Source: a virus. From it: 49,058 nt of DNA. The notes under the pieces are model-generated. The model was not told the origin of the DNA, did not search any database, and was given only the letters and a program-made list of their open reading frames with translations. This document shows positions 40,314-47,599 of this stretch, piece by piece. Where the stretch lies: positions 1 through 49,058 of IMG/VR virus record IMGVR_UViG_3300006845_000023; one strand, written 5' to 3'. The translations under genes and the position numbers were made by a program. Each line of letters opens with the position of its first letter. Within the stretch, counting starts at the first letter, position 1.

Positions 40314-40361
40314 GGGGGAGCCACAGTGTAATACGTCACTAAGATACGTCGTGACTCCCCC
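40314..40361 (-). other. long-range hairpin in the leader of the 39441 gene
   Basis: GGGGGAG-C-CAC (40314-40324) pairs with GTG-A-CTCCCCC (40351-40361): 7+3 base pairs around one mismatch, with a 26-nt loop. It sits in a ~180-nt gap between the acidic 52-aa gene and the 283-aa gene, the widest gap within the early block. No T-run follows on either strand. It could be a processing, attenuation or protein-binding element. Confidence 0.5.
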
Positions 40362-40475
40362 TATCACTAATCAGTTTAGGACTATGTTTCCCTATCCTCC
40401 CAGTAGGTTACGGTATCTCCACATGGATATGCGATACAGCGTGAAACACAGGGTTCCACCAATTAGTGAATGTTG

Positions 40476-40634
40476 TTAGTTCTCGTCTGATTCCTCGTCC
40501 TCGTCCACTTCGGTATCTTCTCCCAAAGTGGCATCAGGCTCGGTATCAGCCGCTTCATCAATATCGGACTTCTCTCGTGCTTCGTCACGATTGAGTTCGT
40601 CCATGTCAGTAACTTCGTCATTCTGTGCAAACAT
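40476..40634 (-). CDS. highly acidic small protein, 52 aa
   Basis: The ATG at 40634 follows AGGAGA closely, better than the upstream in-frame ATG. About 24 of 52 residues are Asp or Glu against 3 Lys/Arg, and the C-terminus ends DEDEESDEN. The protein is almost certainly disordered. It may mimic DNA or act as a detached acidic tail for the SSB-like protein encoded just upstream, which itself lacks such a tail. Both ideas are inference. Confidence 0.65.
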   Translation of the reverse strand: MFAQNDEVTDMDELNRDEAREKSDIDEAADTEPDATLGEDTEVDEDEESDEN

Positions 40635-40674
40635 TTGACTTCTCCTATTCAACAGACAGTTAAAGAAAAGTGTA

Positions 40675-40700
40675 GGGAGACTACCACCACGAAATCTCCC
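40675..40700 (-). terminator. possible terminator after the SSB-like gene
   Basis: On the minus strand GGGAGA pairs with TCTCCC across a 14-nt loop (arms at 695-700 and 675-680 of this 40-kb stretch), then TACACTTTTCTTT follows. The stem is short and the T-rich part is offset by five bases, so it may only reduce read-through into the acidic gene. Confidence 0.35.
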
Positions 40701-40710
40701 CACAGGTTAG

Positions 40711-41124
40711 TTACGCCGCAGTGACTTCAGCACGCGGAGCACGATACTTGTGATTCACCCTGTTGACAAGGCGATTCTGCCAAGTATCGTTCTCGACGTA
40801 TACGTCCACTTCCCGACCTTCAGACGATTTGAGGTCAAAGCGTGTTCCTGCCTTAACATCAACGCCAAAGGCTTGAAGGTATCCAACAGCAAAGCCGATA
40901 GCCTTGCTATTGAAGTTCCAATCAAGGGGAACGCCTGCAAACTCACGGTCCCCATTGTCCCCATTGAACAGAATAGTTGCTTCAACGGGGTAGTTGGTGG
41001 ATGGCCCCTTTTCCGATGCTTTCGCGGGGGCTTCACCCACTGTTTCAATCTTCACGCGATACCAAGCCGGGGTAACAATCTTACCCCTGAGCAGGTCGCG
41101 CTCACCAAACTGGATTACAGCCAT
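40711..41124 (-). CDS. SSB-like / DUF669-type protein, 137 aa
   Basis: This beta-rich protein matches the layout of phage single-stranded DNA-binding partners of recombinases (DUF669-like): LRGKIVTPAWYRVKIETVGEAP, TNYPVEATILFNGDNGDREFAGVPLDWNFN, and a C-terminal VYVENDTWQNRLVNRVNHKYRAPR. It is encoded 5 nt downstream of the Sak4-like ATPase, a frequent pairing. No acidic C-terminal tip is present. It likely coats ssDNA in replication and recombination. Confidence 0.7.
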   Translation of the reverse strand: MAVIQFGERDLLRGKIVTPAWYRVKIETVGEAPAKASEKGPSTNYPVEATILFNGDNGDREFAGVPLDWNFNSKAIGFAVGYLQAFGVDVKAGTRFDLKSSEGREVDVYVENDTWQNRLVNRVNHKYRAPRAEVTAA

Positions 41125-41129
41125 TTAGA

Positions 41130-41984
41130 CTACTCCTTAACAGCGAACGTGTTGGTTGATGGTGGTTGATTGGTGGTTGGTGGTTGTTGTGGTGGTATAC
41201 GCTCGATAGGTTTCTCAGCCTTCAATTTAAGAATCGCCGGAGCAATCCAACGCTCATACAGCGGATGATTATTGAAGGTGATTTTCCTCTCTAATGGGAG
41301 AGATGTGCGAGCATAGTCATTGCCAGTATGTGAAGTGAACAATCCATATTCACCTTCATCAGTCTCGGCAAAGCCAGGCTTCACATCGAAGTGATATACC
41401 TCTTGCATACCAGAGGCAATCTTACCTGAAATCTTGTCCCCACCAGTGATGATTACTCTGCTATGGTGGGTTAGCTTGTTTTTATCGTCGTCTTTACGTT
41501 GGCCGACGACGTGTGCAATCAGAATGATGTTGCACTTATGATAGCCGTGGATGTCTTTTAGAACGCCGAGTAAATCCTGAAAAGCTGATGCCTCAGCATT
41601 GTATTCTTCTAGTCCTGAGACATTGATAGTCCCAATCATCTTACCCTCACCTTTACCCTGTTTCTGCTTACGGGTTTGTGAGGTCATATTGTCACCAATA
41701 GAGGTTATGCTATCGATGATAATAGTTTTATAATTACAATTGACTTGGAAAGTCTTGAGCTTAGCGTAAGGCTTATCCCAGTCCTCGTAATCATCATAGT
41801 GAACTTCCTTCATATTGACTCCCCATCGTTTCGCGGGAAGCATTAGAGCTTGCATCTTACGGTCTGTTGATACCCAGTATTGTGGAGTAGGAAAGGATAA
41901 GGCACACGTTGATTTGCGTGTGCCTGGTTCCCCCTTGAGCATCACGAATAGACCGTCAAGATTCACGAACTCAAGTGTTGGCAT
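41130..41984 (-). CDS. Sak4-like RecA-type ATPase (recombinase), 284 aa
   Basis: This is probably a phage single-strand annealing or strand-exchange ATPase of the AAA_24/Sak4 type. Walker A GEPGTRKST is at residues 18-26, Walker B YKTIIIDSITS at ~82-92, and a Gln/Lys sensor region LIAHVVGQRKDDDKN near 158-172. The C-terminus is Pro/Gln/Thr-rich and disordered (PPQQPPTTNQPPSTN). It starts on TAATG overlap with a coiled-coil gene and is followed by the SSB-like gene. The pair forms a compact recombination unit. Confidence 0.8.
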   Translation of the reverse strand: MPTLEFVNLDGLFVMLKGEPGTRKSTCALSFPTPQYWVSTDRKMQALMLPAKRWGVNMKEVHYDDYEDWDKPYAKLKTFQVNCNYKTIIIDSITSIGDNMTSQTRKQKQGKGEGKMIGTINVSGLEEYNAEASAFQDLLGVLKDIHGYHKCNIILIAHVVGQRKDDDKNKLTHHSRVIITGGDKISGKIASGMQEVYHFDVKPGFAETDEGEYGLFTSHTGNDYARTSLPLERKITFNNHPLYERWIAPAILKLKAEKPIERIPPQQPPTTNQPPSTNTFAVKE

Positions 41985-42193
41985 TATACCTTTACCTTCT
42001 CCATCATCTGGTCTACTTTTTCCTGATGTATTTTCAGTAGGTCAAGAATGACCTGTGAATCCACAGTTTGTAATCCTACGCTCGCAGCTTGCACAACGAG
42101 ATTTGCGAGGTCTTGTAATAGAGCATTACGTTCTCTTACTAATCCTCGAATGGCTTCTAGTTGTTCCAGTAGTCCTTGTGTATTTTTACACAT
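41984..42193 (-). CDS. coiled-coil small protein, 69 aa
   Basis: The protein is almost wholly helical with heptad spacing (LLEQLEAIRGLVRERNALLQDLANLVVQAASVGLQ, VILDLLKIHQEKVDQMMEKV). AAGGATG precedes the ATG. Its stop overlaps the Sak4-like start, so it is coupled to it and might be a small partner of the recombinase. No family is recognised. Confidence 0.7.
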   Translation of the reverse strand: MCKNTQGLLEQLEAIRGLVRERNALLQDLANLVVQAASVGLQTVDSQVILDLLKIHQEKVDQMMEKVKV

Positions 42194-42229
42194 TGTTCAT
42201 CCTTCTTTCTACTAATCATGGGCGTTAGT

Positions 42230-42553
42230 CTATACTTTATTTCCTGTATCCACTCCCGCAAGGAAAGAAGCAATCGCATCCACAGCATCGGACTTTTTCC
42301 TTTTTACGCAGTCGTTACAATGAGGCCGAGTCATTGGACCGCCACTAGAATGCGTGAGGATGGCTTTAGTCAGTAACATTGGGTTAAAGCACCTGTTACA
42401 TTCACAGATAGTTCCTTCTGCGAGTGTCACAGGCAAGTAATGAGAACACGCCGGTTTCTGACACTTGTAGACGTAATAAGGCTTATCCTTAGTGTTGCTA
42501 AGGTTTACCTTTTTGTATCTGTGAACGTGGTTGGCGCTTTTTCTTTTTGACAT
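42230..42553 (-). CDS. zinc-ribbon protein, 107 aa
   Basis: Several Cys pairs are visible: YVYKCQKPACSHYLP, then ICECNRCFNPMLL, then PHCNDCVKRK. I have seen this arrangement often in phage early regions as a small hypothetical zinc-ribbon protein. The C-terminus is helical (SDAVDAIASFLAGV). GGAGAAGG precedes the ATG, and the gene overlaps the upstream gene by 56 nt. Likely a nucleic-acid-binding accessory to replication. Confidence 0.75.
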   Translation of the reverse strand: MSKRKSANHVHRYKKVNLSNTKDKPYYVYKCQKPACSHYLPVTLAEGTICECNRCFNPMLLTKAILTHSSGGPMTRPHCNDCVKRKKSDAVDAIASFLAGVDTGNKV

Positions 42554-42725
42554 GTTCTTTGCCTTCTCCGAATACGATAGTCCTTTCTACCCTGACTAAT
42601 CGCATCGGATATCTATCACCGACACGCTCGGTTATGGCTTCTAATGCCGCTCGATGGCTCTTAAAAGTTTCAACGAGATGCCAGCGTGTATTGAGCCATA
42701 TTTCTAAGTAGTAGTCTTTAATCAT
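42498..42725 (-). CDS. hypothetical basic protein, 75 aa
   Basis: The N-terminal half (YYLEIWLNTRWHLVETFKSHRAALEAITERVGDRYPMRLVRVE) is a compact alpha/beta pattern. The C-terminal third is Lys/Arg-rich (HVKKKKRQPRSQIQKG), suited to nucleic acid. It overlaps the 30-codon membrane gene by 8 nt upstream. Function unknown. Confidence 0.7.
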   Translation of the reverse strand: MIKDYYLEIWLNTRWHLVETFKSHRAALEAITERVGDRYPMRLVRVERTIVFGEGKEHVKKKKRQPRSQIQKGKP

Positions 42726-42810
42726 CTTTGTCTTTCCAATCAGAGTGCATTAGTCCACTCTTTGCCAGTAGTATGACAAGAATGATTAGTATTACGACAA
42801 TCCACTCCAT
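42718..42810 (-). CDS. single-TM micropeptide, 30 aa
   Basis: MEWIVVILIILVILLAK is one continuous hydrophobic helix, followed by a short polar tail (HSDWKDKDD). The ATG overlaps the upstream stop (TAATG) and the end overlaps the next start by 8 nt, so it sits in a strict chain of coupled genes. Its small size makes the call less certain. A membrane-targeted early effector or regulator is possible. Confidence 0.5.
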   Translation of the reverse strand: MEWIVVILIILVILLAKSGLMHSDWKDKDD

Positions 42811-42971
42811 TACTTCACCAGAGAATTATACATCCACTTAGCTATGTCAAGGATGACATAACCAAATAGGAGAGTCTTGACGATAATCCAAAAAGCTCCT
42901 GAGAGATGTTCGCTGTATCCCTTGTATCTTTTTTCGACTTCGCTCTGTTCTTCTTCATCCATGAAATTCAT
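42810..42971 (-). CDS. single-TM small protein, 53 aa
   Basis: A charged N-terminal part (EEEQSEVEKRYKGYS) is followed by a hydrophobic helix (GAFWIIVKTLLFGYVILDIAKW, residues ~25-46). The ATG overlaps the stop of the Cas4-like nuclease gene (TAATG); an internal ATG at 42962 is an alternative. Together with the adjacent 30-codon gene it forms a pair of early membrane miniproteins of unknown role. Confidence 0.6.
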   Translation of the reverse strand: MNFMDEEEQSEVEKRYKGYSEHLSGAFWIIVKTLLFGYVILDIAKWMYNSLVK

Positions 42972-44017
42972 TATTCCACCTCATCAAAAGAGTCATCGTC
43001 ATTAGTGGGATTCCATTCAGGACCAACGATGAATAGTTTCTTGATTTCTTCCTCTCTCATATCTGGATTAGCTTCACAGACAGGGAGGAAGGCACAGTTA
43101 CCGTATTTACCTTCACAGTGGTCGAAATTAGGAGGAAAGTGTCCAGTCTCCGCATACATCAGTAATAGCTTACTATAGAACGGGAGCGTCTCACCTTGCC
43201 ATTCCAACAATCTCTGTGCTGAATAACTTACAGGTGGTCTCTTGAATTTATCTTCAGGTTTCAAGGTCTTTTGGAAACCGATTTTATTCAAGAAAACATT
43301 ACGAGTGTCCATGATGAGACACTGACCAATGAATTGATTGTTCATCGATATCGTATTCCTGTTTTGTTTCATGGTCTTATGGTCAACTGGATAGATACCT
43401 TGATTGGTATCCACAGTCAGGTCTAGCTTGGCTTTCCACAAGACACGAATTTCATCGTCCTCGTATAGAACCTTACCTTTCACAACTTCCACTTCGAGCG
43501 GAACCCAATGGTCATTCCGATAGAAGTGATAATACTGGTCGATGGTATCGAGAACCCATTGCCAACCAGTCTTGTATTTCTCACGTGGATTCTGCATATC
43601 CGGTTCCTTAGGAGTGTTTCTAACACCTGGGAATTCAAACGGTTTATGTCCACATGGTGGTTTAGGCAATTCTGGAGTAGGGACGAATACTGCACATCCT
43701 CTACATCCAGTAATATACATCTCGGCAGCCGCGAGGCCATGCTGATGAGCAGTTTCTTTCTTCATTCCCCAAATGAGGTTCTTATTGTAATACTCCTGGT
43801 AAGTATGAACGATTGACCCACACTCTAGCGAATTACTCTTACCCGCTATCGACACGAAGTTATGATTAAAACGGAAATCAGCCAGACGAGGGCATCCCAT
43901 CAAGGTAGTCAGAATTTGACTATCTAAGATGATATTGCTCTTGCCACCCATCGGAGTATCGACAATCTCCTGAATGGGTATTTCATTAATAGTTCGTTCG
44001 TCTGGCTTGATATCCAT
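42971..44017 (-). CDS. Cas4/RecB-like PD-(D/E)XK nuclease with Fe-S cysteines, 348 aa
   Basis: This is probably a single-strand-directed nuclease. The core appears as GSIVHTYQEYY (G-x-I-x-H), WKAKLDLTVDTNQGIYPVDHKTMKQ (D...D-x-K) and IGQCLIMDTRN. One Cys near the start (MGCPRLADFRF) and three near the end (CEGKYGNCAFLPVC) match the 4Fe-4S pattern of Cas4, AddB and related enzymes. A further CRGC pair lies in the N-terminal third. It lies in the recombination block, upstream of the Sak4/SSB genes. It could process DNA ends for recombination. Confidence 0.85.
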   Translation of the reverse strand: MDIKPDERTINEIPIQEIVDTPMGGKSNIILDSQILTTLMGCPRLADFRFNHNFVSIAGKSNSLECGSIVHTYQEYYNKNLIWGMKKETAHQHGLAAAEMYITGCRGCAVFVPTPELPKPPCGHKPFEFPGVRNTPKEPDMQNPREKYKTGWQWVLDTIDQYYHFYRNDHWVPLEVEVVKGKVLYEDDEIRVLWKAKLDLTVDTNQGIYPVDHKTMKQNRNTISMNNQFIGQCLIMDTRNVFLNKIGFQKTLKPEDKFKRPPVSYSAQRLLEWQGETLPFYSKLLLMYAETGHFPPNFDHCEGKYGNCAFLPVCEANPDMREEEIKKLFIVGPEWNPTNDDDSFDEVE

Positions 44018-44205
44018 TACTGTTCAATTACCTCAATGTGACAGCGAACATAAGGAACATGCTCGTTGATTGCGTATTCCATTCCGAACAACAGTCCTTG
44101 GAGAACTGCGTCAGAATTAGTTCCTCGGATTAGCTCACCCTCTATTACGAATACATCTCGCTTAGTAGGTTGAGCGGCATGGTTGACAGTGATTCTTACT
44201 TTCAT
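44017..44205 (-). CDS. hypothetical small protein, 62 aa
   Basis: This beta-rich short protein (MKVRITVNHAAQPTKRDVFVIEGELIRGTNSDAVLQGLLFGMEYAINEHVPYVRCHIEVIEQ) looks like a small alpha/beta fold. GGAGG precedes the ATG, which overlaps the upstream stop (TAATG); its stop overlaps the nuclease ATG. Function unknown. Confidence 0.7.
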   Translation of the reverse strand: MKVRITVNHAAQPTKRDVFVIEGELIRGTNSDAVLQGLLFGMEYAINEHVPYVRCHIEVIEQ

Positions 44206-44351
44206 TATTCCTCCAGTTCAAGTCGATTCTGAACTACCAGAATCATTCTTTCCCTGAATGTTTCATTTGTTGTTTTATTAAGTAGCAGCTCCATGACATT
44301 CATTTTCAGAATATCATCGACAATAGCTTCCGCTACCAATCTTTTACTCAT
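44205..44351 (-). CDS. small helical protein, 48 aa
   Basis: The sequence KRLVAEAIVDDILKMNVMELLLNKTTNETFRERMILVVQNRLELEE is amphipathic helix throughout. The gene fills exactly the space between two others: its ATG overlaps the upstream stop (ATGA) and its stop overlaps the downstream ATG (TAATG). This perfect fit supports a real gene despite its size. Function unknown. Confidence 0.65.
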   Translation of the reverse strand: MSKRLVAEAIVDDILKMNVMELLLNKTTNETFRERMILVVQNRLELEE

Positions 44352-44635
44352 TTGGATTTCACCAATCCTTCCACACCACGAGTAATGAGGCCACGACGCT
44401 GTGCCTCTGCAATAAGAGTTTCATATTGAATAGGCCATTCAAGGTAGTATTGAACCACTTGCATCTTGTCAGGATGGTTTAGCGATTCCTCCTGATAACA
44501 TTCGGCAGCATTCATGAACCTATTACGTTCAATGAAATGGATGGTAGCAAGCAAATGGCTAGATGCCATCGTCTTAATTTCCATCTGCTTACCTTCACGA
44601 GTAATCCATACATCTTTACTAATAATTGGCATCAA
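44348..44635 (-). CDS. hypothetical protein, 95 aa
   Basis: This soluble helical protein carries IKTMASSHLLATIHFIERNRFMNAAECYQEESLN and a basic end (RRGLITRGVEGLVKSK). The region IKTMASSHLLATIHFIERN resembles phage proteins that begin with a short beta strand and a helix; I do not recognise a family. It overlaps both neighbours by 4 nt. Confidence 0.7.
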   Translation of the reverse strand: MMPIISKDVWITREGKQMEIKTMASSHLLATIHFIERNRFMNAAECYQEESLNHPDKMQVVQYYLEWPIQYETLIAEAQRRGLITRGVEGLVKSK

Positions 44636-44850
44636 TGCACCGTTAGTGAAACGACAACGACATGCTGAGATTCAGCTACGATTGTATACCAATCCTCAGG
44701 TAATCGTTGTCCATCTTCTGTTGATAGTTCGGGACGATAGTGATAGTCATTGAAAAATAGTGCGAAACCAATGCCTACTTTATCATGCCCATGATAAACA
44801 GTTAGCCTAGTTAGTAGGCCCGTTGTCGTCCCCCTCGTTTTTGATGGCAT
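44632..44850 (-). CDS. hypothetical protein, 72 aa
   Basis: The ATG at 44850 has AGGAAGAAG before it; another ATG at 44880 is in frame. The protein contains HGHDKVGIGFALFFNDYHYRPE, a His/Asp/Tyr-rich stretch, and ends in beta residues (WYTIVAESQHVVVVSLTVH). It overlaps the preceding frameshifted gene by 44 nt. No family is recognised. Confidence 0.55.
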   Translation of the reverse strand: MPSKTRGTTTGLLTRLTVYHGHDKVGIGFALFFNDYHYRPELSTEDGQRLPEDWYTIVAESQHVVVVSLTVH

Positions 44851-45092
44851 CGACTTCTTCCTTAGTTGGGAACACAACACCCTTACCGTATTCCCAGTGA
44901 AAGTTAGTCATGTCACCGCCATCCGTAACGATGACACGCTTTACCATTCCCATCCTAGCACCTACACTATTAATGTAGTGCTTGACAGCTTTCATTGCTT
45001 TCCTCTGCCGATACGAAACGACGCACATATTCGTATGATTCATCCTCGAAGAATTGGCAGACGGAAAATTCACCTTCTTCATATTTCGGCAT
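44807..45092 (-). pseudogene. frameshifted conserved phage gene, ~94 aa if repaired
   Basis: The natural start is the ATG at 45092 (GAGG 5 nt upstream), giving MPKYEEGEFSVCQFFEDE, then SYEYVRRFVSAEE. That frame stops after 40 codons. The sequence continues in the next frame with AMKAVKHYINSVG, then VKRVIVTDGGDMTNFHWEYG, a pattern I recall from intact phage proteins. Removing one base of AAA (44999-45001 on the plus strand) would restore AEEAMKAVK. It may be a sequencing indel, a decayed gene or a programmed shift. Function unknown. Confidence 0.65.
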
Positions 45093-45224
45093 ATTTACCT
45101 CAATTCAGTTCATTTCTTAGTCCCGGCTCCGTTACAAAGAAACGAAACCAAAGAATCTACGGGATTTCAAACTAGTCTCCCCAAACGATACTCCACAAGA
45201 GTGCCAACATTATTATCACCCCCC

Positions 45225-47408
45225 TTATTTGAAAGTAGCTAGTTGGCTTACCTTGATAGGTGCCTTACCCTGAGCTTTCATCTTCTCAGCGAACTTCTTA
45301 CAAATGGTGTTCGCCAATTCACGCATTGCATCGTCCTGACTCCACGTAATGATTTCACCCTTATTATGGACTACGTGGAAGTAACGACGCTTGCGGTCTA
45401 CCATTGCATCGAGGTATTCGTCAGTAGTTCCCGCGGCTTCAGGTGCAATGACAGTGATTTGTTTAGAAGTCTGGCCGATACGCTTGAAACGTCCCGGTGC
45501 GGCTTGGTCCTCATTCTGTGGATTCCACTGTCTCTCGTGGAAGATAGCAGTATCGCACGTCTGTAGATTGAGTCCCTCACCACATGCCAGCGTTGAGGCA
45601 ATCAGAATACAACGCTTAGTAGCATTGAACTTATTCTGAATGTCTGTTCCTTCTGGTTTGCCAGTGTGTTGACTGGTATACGTCATTACCTCAATACCTT
45701 CTTCTTTCAAGGCAGAGGCAAGTTCATGCCAATCAACGTTACTTTCGGCATTAGTGTCCGTGAGAGCATTCTTCATCAGAACGCCAACATCACGATGATG
45801 CACGAACACTACAATCTTCTTGTCCGATTCTTCAACCCAGTCCTCAAGATACGAAAGTGTAGCGGGAATCTTTGCGAGGCCACAGATATGACGCATCCGT
45901 GTGAGCTTCGCAATGATTTCCATTCCTGAAGTTTGTTCTTCTTCACCACCGATAACGATATTATTCCACCACTCTACGAATGATGAAGTTGCATCGTCAT
46001 AGTTGGTCTGAGATAGCGCGTCTAGCTCCACAGGGAGTTTATCACGCTTGACTTCAGGATATTCTTCCATTACCTCATCGTATTCACGACGGATAATGAT
46101 GTTCTCCACATACTTCTTGAACTTCTCGACGTTCTTGATACCGCCCATCTTACGCTTGTTACCGTGCCAGTAGTAGTCCACCCATGTATCAAGAAAGTGC
46201 TGATTAGAGTGGAACTTCATCGGGTCTAGCAGATTTAACGCAGGGAAGAACTCATTACCACGATTCTTCCACGGTGTTCCTGATAGCTCGATAACCTTGC
46301 ACAGTGGATTGGCCGATACCAGTTTGCGAACTTCCTGAGTGCGTGCAGAATCCACATTCTTAATCTGCTGCACTTCATCAAGAATTACGAGGTCGATACC
46401 GAGCGCGTGGAGCTTCTCACGCTTGAATCTCCGCAGCATATCATACGAGATGATATACATGTTGAGATTGGGAATCAGAAAGTCCTTCGACGTTCTAATA
46501 ATCTGCGAGAGATACTCAGGACCAAGCCAGTTAATACCAGCGGCGAACCACTGATACATAATGGCCGACTTGGTTACGACCATCGTTTTCTTGAACTTTT
46601 TCTTGCCATGCTTACCCATGCCGTAGAAGTATAGAACCATGAGAGCTTGAATGGTCTTACCAAGACCCATCTCATCAAAGATTCCTACTCCCTTACCCAT
46701 TGCAAGGGCAGATTCAGCGAATAGTGCGCCATCCACTTGGAACTTGAATGGTCTAAACTCTCCACATTCCATGCACTGATTCTTATTCCACTTGTGATTG
46801 CACGCTGCAATCTCAGGCTTCCACCAATTGGATACGATGCTATCGAATGCAGTCCCGCGAGGAATGATTTTCTTGACAATATGGAAACACTCAAGAGTAA
46901 TCAGCTTGATTTGATTACCTTGATGGTCCACACCAGTAACAGAGAACTTCTCTACCGCTACCTTACCACAGTCTGGGCATTTATCCTGTAGTCTGGTAAC
47001 GACGTGCTTGACTTCACGAATCTTCTGCACTATTTCTTTTTCTTCCACGATAACTTCTACGCTTGCGCCCGAGCGAATAGCGTCGATAACGTGTGCTGGC
47101 ATATCCAAGCGTGAACATGCCTCAGTGTTATCACAACCAATCTCTCTAGCCTTAGCGGCCCATACTCCATTATGTCCATGACCGGGACCAACAAGAGCGT
47201 GGGCAATCTCATGGAGAATTGTGCAGATGACTTCAGCATGTGGATGGATATCGATATGATGACCATTGAGCATAATCACCTTATCTTTATACATGCAGAT
47301 GCCAAGAAACGGCAGATTGGGGTCAGATGTAACTCTAACTTTCCAATCTTTCAGGCCGTGCTTATTCAGATGCTCACGGCAGTATTCTGTTGCGTCATGC
47401 CTATTCAT
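45225..47408 (-). CDS. SprT-like metalloprotease fused to SNF2 helicase, 727 aa
   Basis: Residues 1-100 form a SprT/Spartan-like zincin: HEIAH at 66-70 with a GHGHNGVW (76-83) third-ligand region. A zinc ribbon follows (CPDC 144-147 with C174; C203-C215). The SNF2-type ATPase then shows DEMGLGKT (245-252), DEVQ (344-347), SGTP (376-379) and C-terminal motifs GEGLNLQTCDTAIFHERQW and RFKRIGQT. I chose the ATG at 47408 (AAAGGA upstream) over the one at 47426. It could strip protein from DNA or clear crosslinks during replication. Confidence 0.9.
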   Translation of the reverse strand: MNRHDATEYCREHLNKHGLKDWKVRVTSDPNLPFLGICMYKDKVIMLNGHHIDIHPHAEVICTILHEIAHALVGPGHGHNGVWAAKAREIGCDNTEACSRLDMPAHVIDAIRSGASVEVIVEEKEIVQKIREVKHVVTRLQDKCPDCGKVAVEKFSVTGVDHQGNQIKLITLECFHIVKKIIPRGTAFDSIVSNWWKPEIAACNHKWNKNQCMECGEFRPFKFQVDGALFAESALAMGKGVGIFDEMGLGKTIQALMVLYFYGMGKHGKKKFKKTMVVTKSAIMYQWFAAGINWLGPEYLSQIIRTSKDFLIPNLNMYIISYDMLRRFKREKLHALGIDLVILDEVQQIKNVDSARTQEVRKLVSANPLCKVIELSGTPWKNRGNEFFPALNLLDPMKFHSNQHFLDTWVDYYWHGNKRKMGGIKNVEKFKKYVENIIIRREYDEVMEEYPEVKRDKLPVELDALSQTNYDDATSSFVEWWNNIVIGGEEEQTSGMEIIAKLTRMRHICGLAKIPATLSYLEDWVEESDKKIVVFVHHRDVGVLMKNALTDTNAESNVDWHELASALKEEGIEVMTYTSQHTGKPEGTDIQNKFNATKRCILIASTLACGEGLNLQTCDTAIFHERQWNPQNEDQAAPGRFKRIGQTSKQITVIAPEAAGTTDEYLDAMVDRKRRYFHVVHNKGEIITWSQDDAMRELANTICKKFAEKMKAQGKAPIKVSQLATFK

Positions 47409-47410
47409 GA

Positions 47411-47584
47411 TTAGTCCTTTGTCCAAGCGTTCAGATAAACGCCTTTACACTTATCACAAAGTGGAATAGTATCGACGTGGCCTGTATCGCGGTCATGCGT
47501 ATCAGCCACAACGACAATATTAGCAGTCTCGCCACAATTGTAGCACTTGTCCTTTGGCGTAGGCGCTTCAATATGGTAGGTCAT
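47411..47584 (-). CDS. zinc-ribbon miniprotein, 57 aa
   Basis: KCYNCGE and LCDKC are the two Cys pairs of a zinc ribbon, separated by ~28 residues (NIVVVADTHDRDTGHVDT). The gene ends 2 nt before the helicase ATG. The size is below 60 codons. It may bind nucleic acid or serve as a partner of the helicase. Confidence 0.7.
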   Translation of the reverse strand: MTYHIEAPTPKDKCYNCGETANIVVVADTHDRDTGHVDTIPLCDKCKGVYLNAWTKD

Positions 47585-47599
47585 ATTAAACCTCAGTAA

